From positions 114,279,201 through 114,343,200 of the forward strand of contig CM022300.1 of NCBI GenBank assembly GCA_011799875.1: 64,000 nucleotides of DNA. Reading direction: 5' to 3'. The notes under the pieces are model-generated. The model searched no databases and was not told where the DNA came from. It saw only the letters and a program-made list of their open reading frames with translations. The stretch is from Thinopyrum elongatum (Eukaryota; Streptophyta; Magnoliopsida; Poales; Poaceae). This document shows positions 11,701-21,884 of the stretch, in pieces. Every line of letters starts with the position of its first letter. The stretch's first letter is position 1. The position numbers and the translations under genes were made by a program.

Positions 11701-13079
11701 CAAAATCAGATCGCCAATCGTGGATGTGCATGGGGCATTTGGTCTAACTTGGAACCTTGTAGCTGACGACACCCAGTTGGGACGTACTATCTTAGCAGTC
11801 GTTACCCATGGTACCATTGAAGGGCAACAAGCTGCCACGATCTATCATGATCGGACCCTGATCATGTACCCATGTAATCCCTTCTCTCTGATCCAAGAGT
11901 AGTAGAGCAAGGAACTATCGTATATCTTATTGCCATGTCATCTTATAACATTTCAGTACATGTATCTTTATACTCCAGGAGTAGGAGTAGTTCTTTCCTT
12001 CTTTGTTTATTGATTGGGATAGTCATCTATGCAACTTTATAATGCTAGTTGTATAAACTATAAAGGACTTAACAATTTCAATTCCGTGTAGTACTAGCTA
12101 GGTAGCCATAATCCCATCAAACAAAACTACTCCTACTTTAATTAATGTACATGGCCCAGGTAACACTCTCAAATTGTTTGTCGTCGCCCGTGCCGTAGCT
12201 GGTCTATACATTGCTTCCCTTCCCCCTCATAGAAATAAGCAATATAAAGTATTTTATTTTAATCTGTATCCTCTGCTTACGTCACCTTATTATACTGCAT
12301 GGACCATAATCATGCACATCAGCATGTATCCAGGTTTGAGATGCCAGTTGTACCAGATGGACGGTGGCATGTTCGACCCCCGTGATGCTACCTGGGTGCG
12401 GATGAACACACTTTAAGAGTACTCGATTTTCATCGGGGACAACTACCCCATAGTGCAAACGATGCCACCTTCCGTGCACGACGCCGTCGGCCTACCGTTC
12501 ATGAAGAACGGGTGCATTTCCATTGCGCACCGACGGATTCATATCTTGAACGCCCGTATCCCTGATCTATGCCGCTTCAGTTTGGATGAGTCTCCATCGT
12601 GGGGAGCCACACTAAGAAGCTGCGATGATATGGACTCCCGTTGCCCACCGTTATGGATCGTTCCATCTATGAAGAACACGTGGGACTGGAACTACGAGAC
12701 GGTCATGTACCCAGGGATGTATGAACCTGAGTAATGTAGCACAGTAAGTGAAGTAGAAAGGCACAAATAGTATGAACATGCATGGCATATAGGCATTTGT
12801 CTTACTACCACTAAATGTTGTACGTGCAATGCACGGTGATATTATGATGTACGTGCCTAAGTACTCTGCTGCTATATTAATTGGAGGGACATATTAGGTT
12901 TTATATTTGTTTACGTGTATGGCCCGAGACCTTCCAACTAGACGTGTCTTTCTCTCCGGGTCGCACTTTGTATTGTTACATACTACTAGTACTACGTGTG
13001 GTCTCCGACCTAGAAGTGGAAGAAGTGGAGACGCTCTACCACGCTGTTCATGTCCCACTCCTTTCGCTGACGTGTGGGA

Positions 13080-13440
13080 CATCTAGCACGTGCCGTGTTT
13101 CGCACTCCTTCGTCGTAAGAGTTGAAACGCTAGCTTTCATCAAAAATAAAAAATAAATATAAATCAGCAGTGATACTATACCACGCGGTTTCCTTGCTCC
13201 TCGATATCGGAAAGAATACTTTCGTTCGCCGACATGTGGGAAGTCGACCATCCTGGTCCACTTGCCATGCACGCAGAACTCCAAGGGAGAGTCACCCCGG
13301 TCATCGCGCCGCAGTAATAATGACTAATGAGCCGTCAAATCACAGGCCCAACCTTTCCCGCTGTAAAGTTGCTCGGATGAAGGAACCATCATGACTTCGT
13401 TGAATTCTGCTTCTTGAAGAAAACTACTGTACCAGCAATA
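13080..13440. repeat. Downstream flank duplicated, copy 1
   Basis: This stretch just 3' of the DUF295-like gene recurs at 17340..17700. Shared landmarks in order are GAAAGAATACTTTC, GACATGTGGGA, GTCGACCATCCTGGTCCACT, ATGACTAATGAGCC, AGGCCCAACC and GGAACCATCATGACTTC. A shorter piece (GTGTTTCGCACTCC) is also found at about 16497. Confidence 0.75.
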
Positions 13441-13479
13441 CTGCTAGCTACAGTAGTACTGTACTCTAGCGGAGGCCTC

Positions 13480-13605
13480 CTTTGGTTCATAGGATAGGAA
13501 TTTTATAGGAATATGAAAATCATAGGAAGTGAGATGGCATGCATCTCAATTCCTATAGAGAAAGAGATGCCATTTGATGCAAAGGATAGGAATTTTATCC
13601 ATTGA
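13480..13605. mobile_element. Fragment of a grass MITE-like repeat
   Basis: GGCCTCCTTTGGTTCATAGG followed by ATAGGAATTTTATAGGAA, GGCATGCATCTCAATTCCTA and ATGCCATTTGATGCA resembles the left half of a common grass MITE that starts with a CTCCTTTGGTT-type terminus. The right inverted terminus is not present, so the element is truncated. Family assignment is from memory. Confidence 0.4.
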
Positions 13606-13729
13606 GTCTAGGCTAATGTACTAGTAATTTTCTCTAAAAACTACAGTAGTAACTAGTACTGGTACATGCTCGTAATTAATTAAACAAACATACGGGTGAC
13701 ACAGACACACACACTAACTACTAGTACTA

Positions 13730-14116
13730 CTACTTCTCAAATGCTGGCCAGATGCCGTCGTTCTCCTTCCCGGCTTTGTCGGCGACACCCCACTGTGCTT
13801 GGATCTCCGCCGAGCTCTCCGCAGCAGCGCGTGCGTCCTCTTCTTTCTTGCGGTGGTGGGACTCTCTTTTCTTGAGTGCTTTCTGCCTTTTCCGCTCCCT
13901 CTATGCGACTTTGGCCACCTCTTGCTCTACCGCCCATTCGGCCTTGGCAGCTTCAAAGTCTGCCCACGTAGGTGTGAGGTCGCGAGCGGCGATGAACTCG
14001 GCATGGCGGGATGCCATCGCTTCCCTACCATTTTGTGTGCGGTCGTGGGCGGCGAGGAACTCGGCGTTGCGGGATGCCATCGCTTCCTTACCGGTTAGTG
14101 TGCGGCGTGGTGGCAT
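13730..14116 (-). pseudogene. 3' fragment of a charged, coiled-coil protein gene with one nonsense codon
   Basis: On the minus strand a single frame runs from MPPRRTLTGKEAMASRNAEF (14116) to IWPAFEK and a TAG at 13730..13732. It is broken only by an in-frame TAG at 13901..13903, after EVAKVA and before RERKRQKALKK. A 24-residue segment is duplicated in tandem (EAMASRNAEFLAAHDRT and EAMASRHAEFIAARDLT). The rest (WADFEAAKAEWAVEQEVAKV, then Lys/Arg/Glu/Ala-rich) is a likely coiled coil, similar in style to C-terminal regions of plant NAM-associated or Myb/SANT-like transposon-derived proteins. That comparison is an impression, not a match. The upstream frame is closed by a TGA near 14183, so the N-terminal part is missing or lies in another exon. 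Confidence 0.5.
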
Positions 14117-14423
14117 GAACGACGCTTGGTGAGAGCTCTGGGGCGGAGTGGCCGGACAACCGTATAGTGCATTGGTTTGTCAAGAGCTCAAGGACAGATG
14201 ACAAAGGAAATTTGGATTCCCCTTCAATCCTGGTAATTTATTACCGCACACGGTTACTTTCCGTAGCCTGTAGAAACTGTGTGCGTTGACCCTATTATGG
14301 GTTGCTTTCTGATTGGCCGCCACCCCAGCCACGCGGATCGGGCGCGTGCACCATGATCGAACGACATTCCACGTCCATATCATCACACCCGTGTAGCTGT
14401 AGCTCGGATTTGATGTTTCTGCA

Positions 14424-15092
14424 CCTCCGTCCTGGTTGATGCATGTAACTACAAATAATATCACTAGAAACTATGTTTACTAGTAAGGTACACATGCATT
14501 GCACGCATGAGATTTGGCAACCAAATTATGAATAAATACCACACTATAGCATGTAAGCTCTGAGTCATATATGCATGATGTAGATGTTCATTTAATTGTT
14601 ATAGTTCATCTCATTCGAAATCAATAGTTTTTATAAAAAAGTTAATCTATTTTAAGATTCATGGAATTGTGCGCTGTATAGCATAAAGTAAAAAAAAATA
14701 ATGGCAATTCATCTAGAAAAAAAGTTTGGGCAATTATGATACGGAAGTTTTTAGAACAAAGGATAAGTGCTTGTGTTTTGAGGTTTGAGCGTTATGCTTA
14801 AGTTCAACCATGGAATCTTCTAGATTGTACGTGTGGCAGAATCTGGTGGAATGTAGATGATATCCAATGGCCAGTAGTGCTCGGATTTGCCATCTCTGCA
14901 CCGTCGGATTGGCTTCATCCAACGACCATCTTTCAAAGTTATTCGCACACTATTATAGGGGTATATATATAGAAATACAAATCCAACGATATAATTTTTG
15001 GTGACATTCATTATTATTTTCTTAGTTCAATCTGTGGTCAAAGTTTGGCACAAAATACTAAGGGGACCAATAAATCAGGATGGTGGTAGTAA
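14424..15092. mobile_element. Stowaway-like MITE split by an insertion of about 480 bp
   Basis: The left end of the 235-bp MITE family is at about 14424..14483 (CCTCCGTCCTGGTTGATGCA then TATCACTAGAAACTATGTTTA). The right half resumes at about 14966 (ATACAAATCCAACGATATAA, then TGGTCAAAGTTTGGCACAAA) and ends AATCAGGATGGTGGTAG at 15092, followed by TA. The intervening 14484..14965 has no counterpart in the other two copies. Near its start it carries the GTACACATGCATTGCACGCA motif common at ends of other grass repeats. Confidence 0.6.
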
Positions 15093-15214
15093 ATTTCTAC
15101 AAAATGCACATAATGGCCTAAATATGGTAAATGAACCCGGAGAAGTGCCAAATTTGAACATGGTGCTTTGTAGGGTGTATGTTGATCATAGAAAAAAAAG
15201 TGAACTGCCACATT

Positions 15215-16490
15215 AATTGAGTACTTTTGCAAACTACGAAAACAATATACCACCACGCCAACGTCTGACCGCCCTGGCCCACCGAAACCGCTTCCATCAC
15301 TAGCGCGCGCTTCCCGCCTGAAACGGTCACCGTCGCTCCAGAACATCAATACCGCATTCACGCCCGACGCGACCTCTCACTGGCGCCGGCATTGCGACAG
15401 CGCGACGACCGAGAGAGCGCCACCTGCACAGCATCCCGGTTCAAGCGACTGCTCCGCGTTAACGACACCACGACCAACCGTCCGTCCGCCGCCCACATTA
15501 ATGACACGCGGCTGCCGACGAACCTACTCCGGCGCCAGCCGTCCGTCCGTCTGCCGCGTCTCATTGCCATTTGCCCGCTATATTAACTTCAGCCCCAGCC
15601 ATAGCCAAAGACCCACAGTCATTCTCCTCTGGTCCCTTCCTTCTGTTGGCACCACTCCAACCATGGCCTCCTCGCGCTTCAAAGCTCTCTTGGACGTACT
15701 GTCGCAGCAGCAGACGAAGGACATCACCGACTCCGCTCTAGGTGTGCTCCAAAGCTCTCTCGGACGTACTGTCCCAGGAGCAGACGAAGGACATCGCCGG
15801 CTCCCCCCCCCCCCGGCCGCCCTGCGCCGCCACGACCACGAAGCCGGTGCGCGTGCGCGGGCGTAGCCGGCAGCAAGGAAGAGTAGTACATGGTAGGTCA
15901 CCACCGCTCTGGTCCCAGGAAGGCCACCGCTCCTCCACTCAGTCGACGCCAAGCTTGGTGGGGTAAACATCGGCGGCCGATTAGCCACTTGACGGCGACG
16001 TGGAGGCAGAAATCTTCAAAACCTTGTGCTTCAGAGGAGGAGGTATGGAGGCAGAGCTGGACAAATGCGAGGCGGATGAGGAGGAGGCAAAGGCAATAGC
16101 TGGGGCGTCAGTTCTCGGGGCTCATGGCCGGACATGGTGGTCGGGTGCCGGCGATCGTTTAGATTAGGTTCATAGTAGGTTTTAGTACGGTTTGTGTGAA
16201 ATATGTAATGAATTTTGTCCTGTTTATAGGAAAAGTTTTCGAAATGTAATGAATTTCATCCCGGTAATATGAAATATTTTTTGTTTGCATGAATTTCGTC
16301 CGGTTAATTCATATAGTTGTCAAAAGGTATGCGGGCAGCATTGGATGGCATCCTCTAGCATCAGTGTCCTCGGACAGATGCCGGTGTAAATTTGTGGGTC
16401 AGTGCTGGAGATGCCCTAACTATCAAGCTATAATCGCTAACAGTGCTCCATTATTTCGCAGGGAATAGTTATCCCAAGATCAAAATCAGA
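15215..16490. repeat. Duplicated DUF295-locus segments, copy 2 (decayed)
   Basis: Blocks matching 10990..11280 and 11545..11705 occur in the same order and orientation at about 15225..15475 and 16160..16490. The second ends with ATCAAAATCAGATC, equivalent to the start of exon 3 of the DUF295-like gene, but no open exon follows. Between the blocks lies an unrelated small reading frame (15663..15966). A third, weaker copy of the GACCGCCCTGGCCCACC GC-rich piece is at about 17003. Confidence 0.65.
15663..15966 (+). pseudogene. Small unrecognised gene with an internal 65-bp duplication and frame change
   Basis: ATG at 15663 reads MASSRFKALLDVLSQQQTKD. About 84 bp later the same segment returns as CSKALSDVLSQEQTKD but in a different frame (frame of 15742). 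The tandem duplication is therefore out of phase and the first frame ends as low-complexity text. The second frame continues Pro/Arg-rich to a TAG or equivalent at 15966. A further frame at 16045..16161 reads MEAELDKCEADEEEAKAIAG, possibly another piece of the same gene. No family is recognised. A CA/TA-poor leader with GC-rich sequence precedes it. Confidence 0.4.
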
Positions 16491-17084
16491 TCTGTCGTGT
16501 TTCGCACTCCACCCTCGTAAGAGTGGAGACGCTTGCTTACATAAAAATAACAAGTGGACGGCACTGTAGCACATCATATCACTCAAACCCACTAGGCCAA
16601 ACTAGCCCGCCTAATGCCCGGGAAAGCCCTGCCCTCGTCATTTTGTTCTGGATTTCTATCGATTGATCGCACGAAAATGTTACACTTTGCAAATCCAAAA
16701 GGAAAAGGCGGCACACTTAAAGCACGCCTGTCGCGTTCGCGTCGCACCCCTGACATTTGGTATCGTACGTCGCTCACCAAAGGGGACACACGTTGTCTTG
16801 CATTTTCACTAACATGTGGGACTACAATTGAATAAACCGTCGATAGCCGAAATGTAATCGCTTGGTAGGTGTTGGCTGAGAAGAGAGAGATGGGGGAGGG
16901 AGAAGAGATCGCCCGCCCGCTGCGCACGGACTCCAAGAAATATGGTGATAATGTGAGGTGGGCCATGCGGGAGTCCGGACCGCTCCCAAGCCCGCTTCTG
17001 ACCGCCCTGGCCCACCAGAAAACCCCTCCCCCTCCCCCGCGCGCTCCCCCCAGGCGCCAGCTGCATTCAAAGCAAGTACAATAC

Positions 17085-17300
17085 TGGGCTATAAGCCCGC
17101 TTATGTGGAGGAGAGAGGCATTGAAAAAGTGAAGGAGTGGGCTCTAATGCAAGAGCCCGTCTCTACACGTGCTCCTAGGTATAAAAAAACATTTGTGTCT
17201 AAAAAAAGAAGGTAAAAAACATTTGAGAGGAAATAGATAGAGAGAAAGTGACAAAAAGTTGTAACTTATAGCCAACCTTATAGTTAACACTATGGTACAT
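17085..17300. mobile_element. Possible MITE with imperfect GGCTATAAG ends
   Basis: CTGGGCTATAAGCCCGCTTA near 17086 and GTAACTTATAGCCAACCTTA near 17260 form an imperfect inverted pair around an AT-rich interior. No clear target duplication was found. The call is weak. Confidence 0.3.
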
Positions 17301-17339
17301 GAGGAAGGAGGGAGTTGTGCACATGCCAAGTTCACTGTG

Positions 17340-17740
17340 CTGTCGTGTTTCACACTCCTCCGTCGTAACAGTGGAGACAATAGCTTTCATCAAAAATAAA
17401 CAATGAATACTCCTTGCTTGTCCTCGATATTGGAAAGAATACTTTCATTCGCTGACATGTGGGACGTCGACCATCCTGGTCCACTTGCCACGCACAAAAT
17501 TATAGTGCACCACACAATACTGTAGGGGAGAGTCGTAGCGCTGCAGTAATAAATGACTAATGAGCCATCAAATCGCAGGCCCAACCCTGGTCGTAGTTGC
17601 TCGGACGAAGGAACCATCATGACTTCATTGAATCCGCTTCTTCAAGAAAAATTACTGCAGCCGCAATACTGCTACCACACGCGAAGACTGGACGCCACTG
17701 TAGCACGTCATATCACTGAAACCCACTTGGCCAAACTAGC
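17340..17740. repeat. Downstream flank duplicated, copy 2
   Basis: This block matches 13080..13440 with the same order of landmarks (GAAAGAATACTTTC, GTCGACCATCCTGGTCCACT, ATGACTAATGAGCC, GGAACCATCATGACTTC). Its end, CACTGTAGCACGTCATATCA with CCAAACTAGCCCGCCTA, also repeats at about 16570..16613. Confidence 0.75.
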
Positions 17741-17744
17741 CCGC

Positions 17745-18480
17745 CTAGGATTTGTACGTCTCTGTAGTGCTATGATTTTGTAGCACACGTATCCTTTGTC
17801 AATCTAACGACTAGAAAGAAATGGAGGGTCTTTCTCTCTCTCTAGATCTCTCTCCATCCCACAACCCCTCTAGCACACATACACACTCTCTGTAGCCACT
17901 CCAAAAGTACGACATCACTACACATTCATGCTTCCAGCAAAAAAATTACACATTCACGCATGTTACAAGTACGTGCCAATTTTGCTGGCTATTAATGTGA
18001 ATGTATCCATGAACCAACTCTTTGAGTTTGATGTGAATTAATGTATAATTGTGGACTATTGTCTGATCAATCGCTAAGCCTACAATTTTAGGAGCTTGGG
18101 CTATTAGCCGATCGACGACGGATCAGACCTATAAGCGTACCACGAGCTTATCAGCCCCAGCGTTTCTCTTTGGTGAGTGTTTGCAAGTACTATATCTCGC
18201 ACAGTAGCTAGCCTACTAACACCAAGGATCATCAAACAAGCCCTGCTGATATGATAAGCAGTTCAAACTTACATCTAAGCATGCCATATATTACATCAAA
18301 AGCTGGTGAGGATACATCTGTTTCCATAACTCGGAGAGGGTTCGCATGATTCACTATCAAACAAAAGTAGCAAGTACCGCCCACACAAGACAGTGCACTA
18401 GCCCTAAGATGGTTTGAGAACACACATCGTTCTGGTAATTAAACACAATTCAAACTACATTGAAGGATTAGCGCGACCTA
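17745..18480. other. Intergenic, no gene seen
   Basis: Apart from a short CT-rich tract (17829..17850) this stretch has no terminal repeats or convincing coding block. The last 250 bp, immediately 3' of the minus-strand gene, is probably its 3' untranslated or downstream region. Confidence 0.4.
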
Positions 18481-19347
18481 CTATTTCTTGTCATCGATCT
18501 CTCGGGCAATGTCCACAGCACGGACAACGGCATGTGAATCGATCTCTGGGGCAATGTCCATAGGATGGACCGCGACATCGAAATCGATCTTTGGGGCGAT
18601 GTCCACAGGACGGACACTGGCTTGGGGATCGATCTTTGGGCCGATGTCCACAGGACGGACCGTGACATCGGAATCGATCTTTGGGGCGATGTCCACAGGA
18701 CGGACCGCGACATCGGAATCATCAAGGACGTCCATCGGCACCTGCACAACCCTAACATATTAGCAAGCACATTGCAAATAATCAAAAACCACAATTATGG
18801 TAAGCCATTTTTTTACCTTGTGCAGCACACCGGGTGATCCCATCCCACCGGGGGCCATCTCCTCGATGGGGGCCATCACCTTGCCAGGGAAATACTGCTT
18901 CTCAGCGGCGACTATGTCCTCAAACTCGGCCTTGAGCCTCTCATAGGTGGCCATTAGAGTTTCTGGGGTAGGCACGGTGGGGCCCTTGTTGTTCTTCCCG
19001 CTTTCTTGGTTGAGGAGTTCGTCCGCCAACATCGTCAACTCTTTGGCCAGTGCTTGTTTCTTGGAGTTCTTCATCTCCATGGGTTGGCCCGCCAACATGG
19101 ACAACTCGTTGGCCGGTACTCGCTTCCTGGAGATCTCTGCCTCGAGTGGGTTTTCCGCTGGCAACTCTTTGCCTAGTGCTCCAGGATCCATCAATAAACT
19201 GACAAACAAAAAGCAAACGAAAGGAAACCACAATCGCAATGAAAACGGGAAAAGAATAGGCAGTGAGAATCGGTTGGTGCTTCACAAAAAGAAGATTCTT
19301 AGAATGAAAATATAGTAGCATCACTGATTCGCCCACCTTTCCTTCAT
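18481..19347 (-). CDS. Three-exon gene with a 15-residue repeat tail; function unknown
   Basis: The model gives 217 residues with every junction in phase. Exon 1 is 19337..19347 (MKE, then AAAG/GTGGGC donor), exon 2 is 18817..19198 (after TTTGTCAG, ending CACAAG/GTAAAA) and exon 3 is 18481..18741 (after TTGTGCAG) ending IDDKK and TAG. Exon 2 encodes a charged helical region (AEISRKRVPANELSMLAGQP, then NSKKQALAKELTMLADELLN, a second related copy, then LMATYERLKAEFEDIVAAE). This suggests a coiled coil with an internal duplication (ANELSMLAG and AKELTMLAD). Exon 3 is almost wholly five tandem 15-residue repeats of the form DVAVRPVDIAPKIDS. No stop or frameshift interrupts the model, unlike most genes in this window. 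The start is the least certain part: the first exon is short and an upstream stop closes the frame. I do not recognise the family. Confidence 0.6.
18496..18720 (-). repeat. Five perfect-length 45-bp coding tandem repeats
   Basis: Units at 18496, 18541, 18586, 18631 and 18676 are each exactly 45 bp and each begin GATCT(C/T)T on the plus strand. On the coding strand they encode (V/A)VRPVDIAPKIDSD-like units. Substitutions between units are mostly conservative (Asp/Gln/His, Val/Ala/Ser, Pro/Ala), and length is conserved without exception. Confidence 0.95.
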
Positions 19348-19661
19348 CGGTATAGAAGAAAAATGGCAGAAGTGAGTATCCTGGAGTGAAGTTTTCTTCA
19401 AGATAGGGGAGAAAGGGCTTCAACGAGCATTCCAGTGAAATGATGGTTGCATCGTCCCGTCCAACTTCGAGGCCACTTTACCACTACTGGTAAAGGTGTG
19501 GGTTTTGTGATATGACGGGTCATGATGGCCACACCGGGGTGACTGGTGAGTCTCCACTGTAGCACCTCGCTGTGATTTGGTGGATGGCACATGGGCCCGG
19601 ATGCTTGATGTCCCGCATGTAATAGAGCGGCTAGTCATAGAGTTTGGACGACAGACGAGGA

Positions 19662-19878
19662 GCTCTGTCCTGGTTTATTGGTCCCTATGATAACCTGTGC
19701 CAAATTTTGACTATAAATTTAACTAACCAAATGTTCATACATGTCACAAAAAATTACATCATTGAAAACTATATTCAAATACGAATCCAAGGATATAATT
19801 TTTGTTAACATGCACTAACATTTTGTCAGTTAAATCTTTGGTCAAAATTTAGCACAAATTACAAAGGGGACCAATAAA
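19662..19878. mobile_element. Third member of the 235-bp Stowaway-like MITE family, ends eroded
   Basis: TCCTGGTTTATTGGTCCCTA at 19669 through GGTCAAAATTTAGCACAAAT and GGGGACCAATAAA at 19878 follows the intact element at 10566..10800 base for base over most of its length, but both outermost termini (CTCCGTCC and its complement) are degraded. Confidence 0.8.
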
Positions 19879-20074
19879 GATTGTACTCTCACATTTTGTT
19901 TTGAGGATACTCCCACATAGAAAATATAAATAATAATGCATGTTGGTGCAACCCACGTTTCCGATAATTTGAGCCATGGGCTTGTTCACAATTTTTACGA
20001 GGCGGTGGTTGTTCACTTAATGGAGGGTCTAGTACCAGACTTGAACGATACAAAGTGCGACCTCGCACACCGTT

Positions 20075-20390
20075 AGGGCTGGAACAAAAGCACGTAGCTC
20101 GTGAGCAATGATCCCTTGATAGTTTGGCTTGTTATCCTCATGGGTCGCTTCTTAATGAACAAAGCCAATCATCAATTTCTTAAGGAGCTTAACGAACCAG
20201 CTAACAAGTTTGACGCTAAGTTCATTAGTAACAACACAACACATGTTTCATCTTACATGAATTTTCTTTTAACGAGCTTCGAATGAACCGATCCGAGCAG
20301 GGTGTTTTGCTCGTTAATCTTTCGGAGCTTAACGAGCCGAGCCTTAACGAGCAGGAACTTAATGAGCCGAGCAGCTCGTTAATCCACCCT
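20075..20390. repeat. Cluster of TTAACGAGC/GCTCGTTAA motifs
   Basis: AGCTCGTGAGC, TTAACGAACCAGCTAAC, GCTCGTTAATC, CTTAACGAGCCGAGCC, TTAACGAGCAGG, TTAATGAGCCGAGC and AGCTCGTTAATCC occur within about 300 bp in both orientations. They look like the subterminal repeats of a DNA transposon, but no ends were found. Confidence 0.45.
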
Positions 20391-20529
20391 TGCACACCAC
20401 TTGGAATAAGCGGGTAGCTATCTCAAAAAAGAATCAATAACTCAAAAAAACGGCGACCTGGCACGTACACAATTTTAAATGATTGTTTTGATGGAGTGAA
20501 AAAAGAAAACTACCCCACTATATGTATAC

Positions 20530-20880
20530 ATATAGGCAAGCCTCAAGACCGACAAGCATTCATAACCAACAAGCACTTAAGACCGGCAAGCATTCAGAAC
20601 CGACAAGCACTTAAGACCGGCAAGCATTCAGAACCGGCAAGTCTTTTACTCGGACCCCGCAAGCCTCTCGCCGGCAAGCTTCTTGCTGGCAAGTTCATTC
20701 ATAACCAGTAAGCACTTAAGACCGGCAAGCATTCAGAACCGACAAGCACCTTAGACTGGCAAGCATTCAGAACCAGCAAGCCTTTTACTCGGACCCGGCA
20801 AGCCTCTCACCGGCAAGCTTCTTGCTGGCAAGTTCTTCTTTCAGATTCGGCAAGACTCCCGCGGCCGGCAAGCTTTATTT
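20530..20880. repeat. Nested tandem repeats of a CCGGCAAGC(A/C) core
   Basis: A 34-bp repeat (AAGCACTTAAGACCGGCAAG then CATTCAGAACCG at 20571 and 20605) sits within a 139-bp repeat (starts 20571 and 20710) that also includes TTTTACTCGGACCC, GCAAGCCTCTC and CCGGCAAGCTTCTTGCTGGC. The following sequence to about 21070 ends GTGTCAACAACA, an LTR-like 3' end, so the block may be part of an old LTR fragment. Confidence 0.65.
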
Positions 20881-21884
20881 AGCCGGCAAAGGCCGAATAA
20901 CTTACGTGACTCATCAGACACCATCCAGGTAAGTGTCTGGTCCCTCGCGTCATCTTTTTATTCAGGACTAGTCCGCAAAGTGTTTGCCTTTGACACTTGC
21001 ATACAAACTCGAGGTCCTTTTCCGTTTAGGTCATCTTAATTAAGTTTTTGACCATGCCAAAATCCAGTGTCAACAACACCCTATGCTGAATCATGTACGT
21101 GTGTATGTGTGTCTGTGGAGGTGAACCATGTGGTGGAGCAAGGAGGGGAACTTGGTAGTGTCATGACATAATAATGCTATTGTTTTGCATGTCAATTTAT
21201 TGCCACTGGTTCAATGATGCAATGTTTTGCTACTGTATTGCCCATCATGAATTTGATGCTACCATTAAAGTAATATGCTGATGTCTTTCTATCCTTTCGC
21301 ACTAAGCTAATGAAGGTTTCACCTTGTTCCTACTTGTGCAAACAGGGATCATGTTGTGCCAATCATACATTTTAGTGGAACTGCACAAAATAATACAATG
21401 AACTGTATCCCAGCCAGTGCTTTAACTCTGCTGGAAGTTCTTGATAATCTTTCGATATAATCTCACCACTGGTAAACAAGAGTGATGTCAACCATACATT
21501 TGAAGTGCACAAAAATATGTACTATTGAATGATTCCAGTGAGTGCTTTATCATCTCTTCTGGGACTACTTGAATAAGCTTCTTGCTCAGGTTGGTACCGG
21601 CCTAAGGCCTTCATCCATATTAGTTTGTTATCATCTCTGTTTGTATCATGCTACTTTATTGCTACTGTCATGAGAAACTCCTTTATCTTTCCACGTTAAA
21701 TTTTTATAACCTATGATACATGGCAATGCTTTGAGTGTTGAGCTAATTGGCACTGATTAAATAAACTAATACCTCTCTTTAAGAAAGACTACTATGTTGC
21801 TAACTTTACCCATTAAAATAATGAGGGTGCTTCTATTTATTAGTGTATGTTTCATCAACTAGTCCCACTATTACAGTAATCTCA

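Larger units (their letters stand above)
9728..12734 (+). pseudogene. F-box/DUF295 (KIB-type beta-propeller)-like gene, broken
   Basis: Exon 1 (ATG 9728..10038) encodes an F-box-like helix pair (DPLGQIVSRSDFLTSARLSG). A clean GT-AG intron (10039..10129) leads into exon 2 (10130..10541), which opens IRLGASGDWLAYVREGTNIN and later reads VVLLSNRIFAVTNQGTCFVW, the strand-turn pattern of DUF295 propellers. Exon 3 starts near 11682 after TGCAG. The last exon starts near 12334, with SIFIGDNYPIVQTM and a closing WIVPSMKNTWDWNYETV. Such proteins usually pair an F-box with a DUF295 domain as substrate-binding parts of SCF ubiquitin ligases. Breaks are a frame change between 9965 and 9978, an in-frame TAG at 10421..10423 and an in-frame TAA at 12414..12416, with coding sense resuming after each. 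The large second intron holds a Stowaway MITE. The DUF295 assignment rests on pattern memory, not a search. Confidence 0.6.

Noticed and set aside
18941..19423. 160-codon minus-strand frame overlapping exon 2
   Set aside because: It reads exon 2 in a shifted frame through an intron. The alternative frame gives a coherent helical protein and joins both neighbours in phase.
19398..19638. Minus-strand open frames upstream of the 18.5-19.3 kb gene
   Set aside because: They do not join in phase to exon 2 of the gene. The frame that does join is closed by a stop just upstream of the proposed start.
20530..20880. CRISPR-like regular repeats
   Set aside because: This is plant nuclear DNA. The repeats are adjacent degenerate copies without unique spacers and no cas genes are present.
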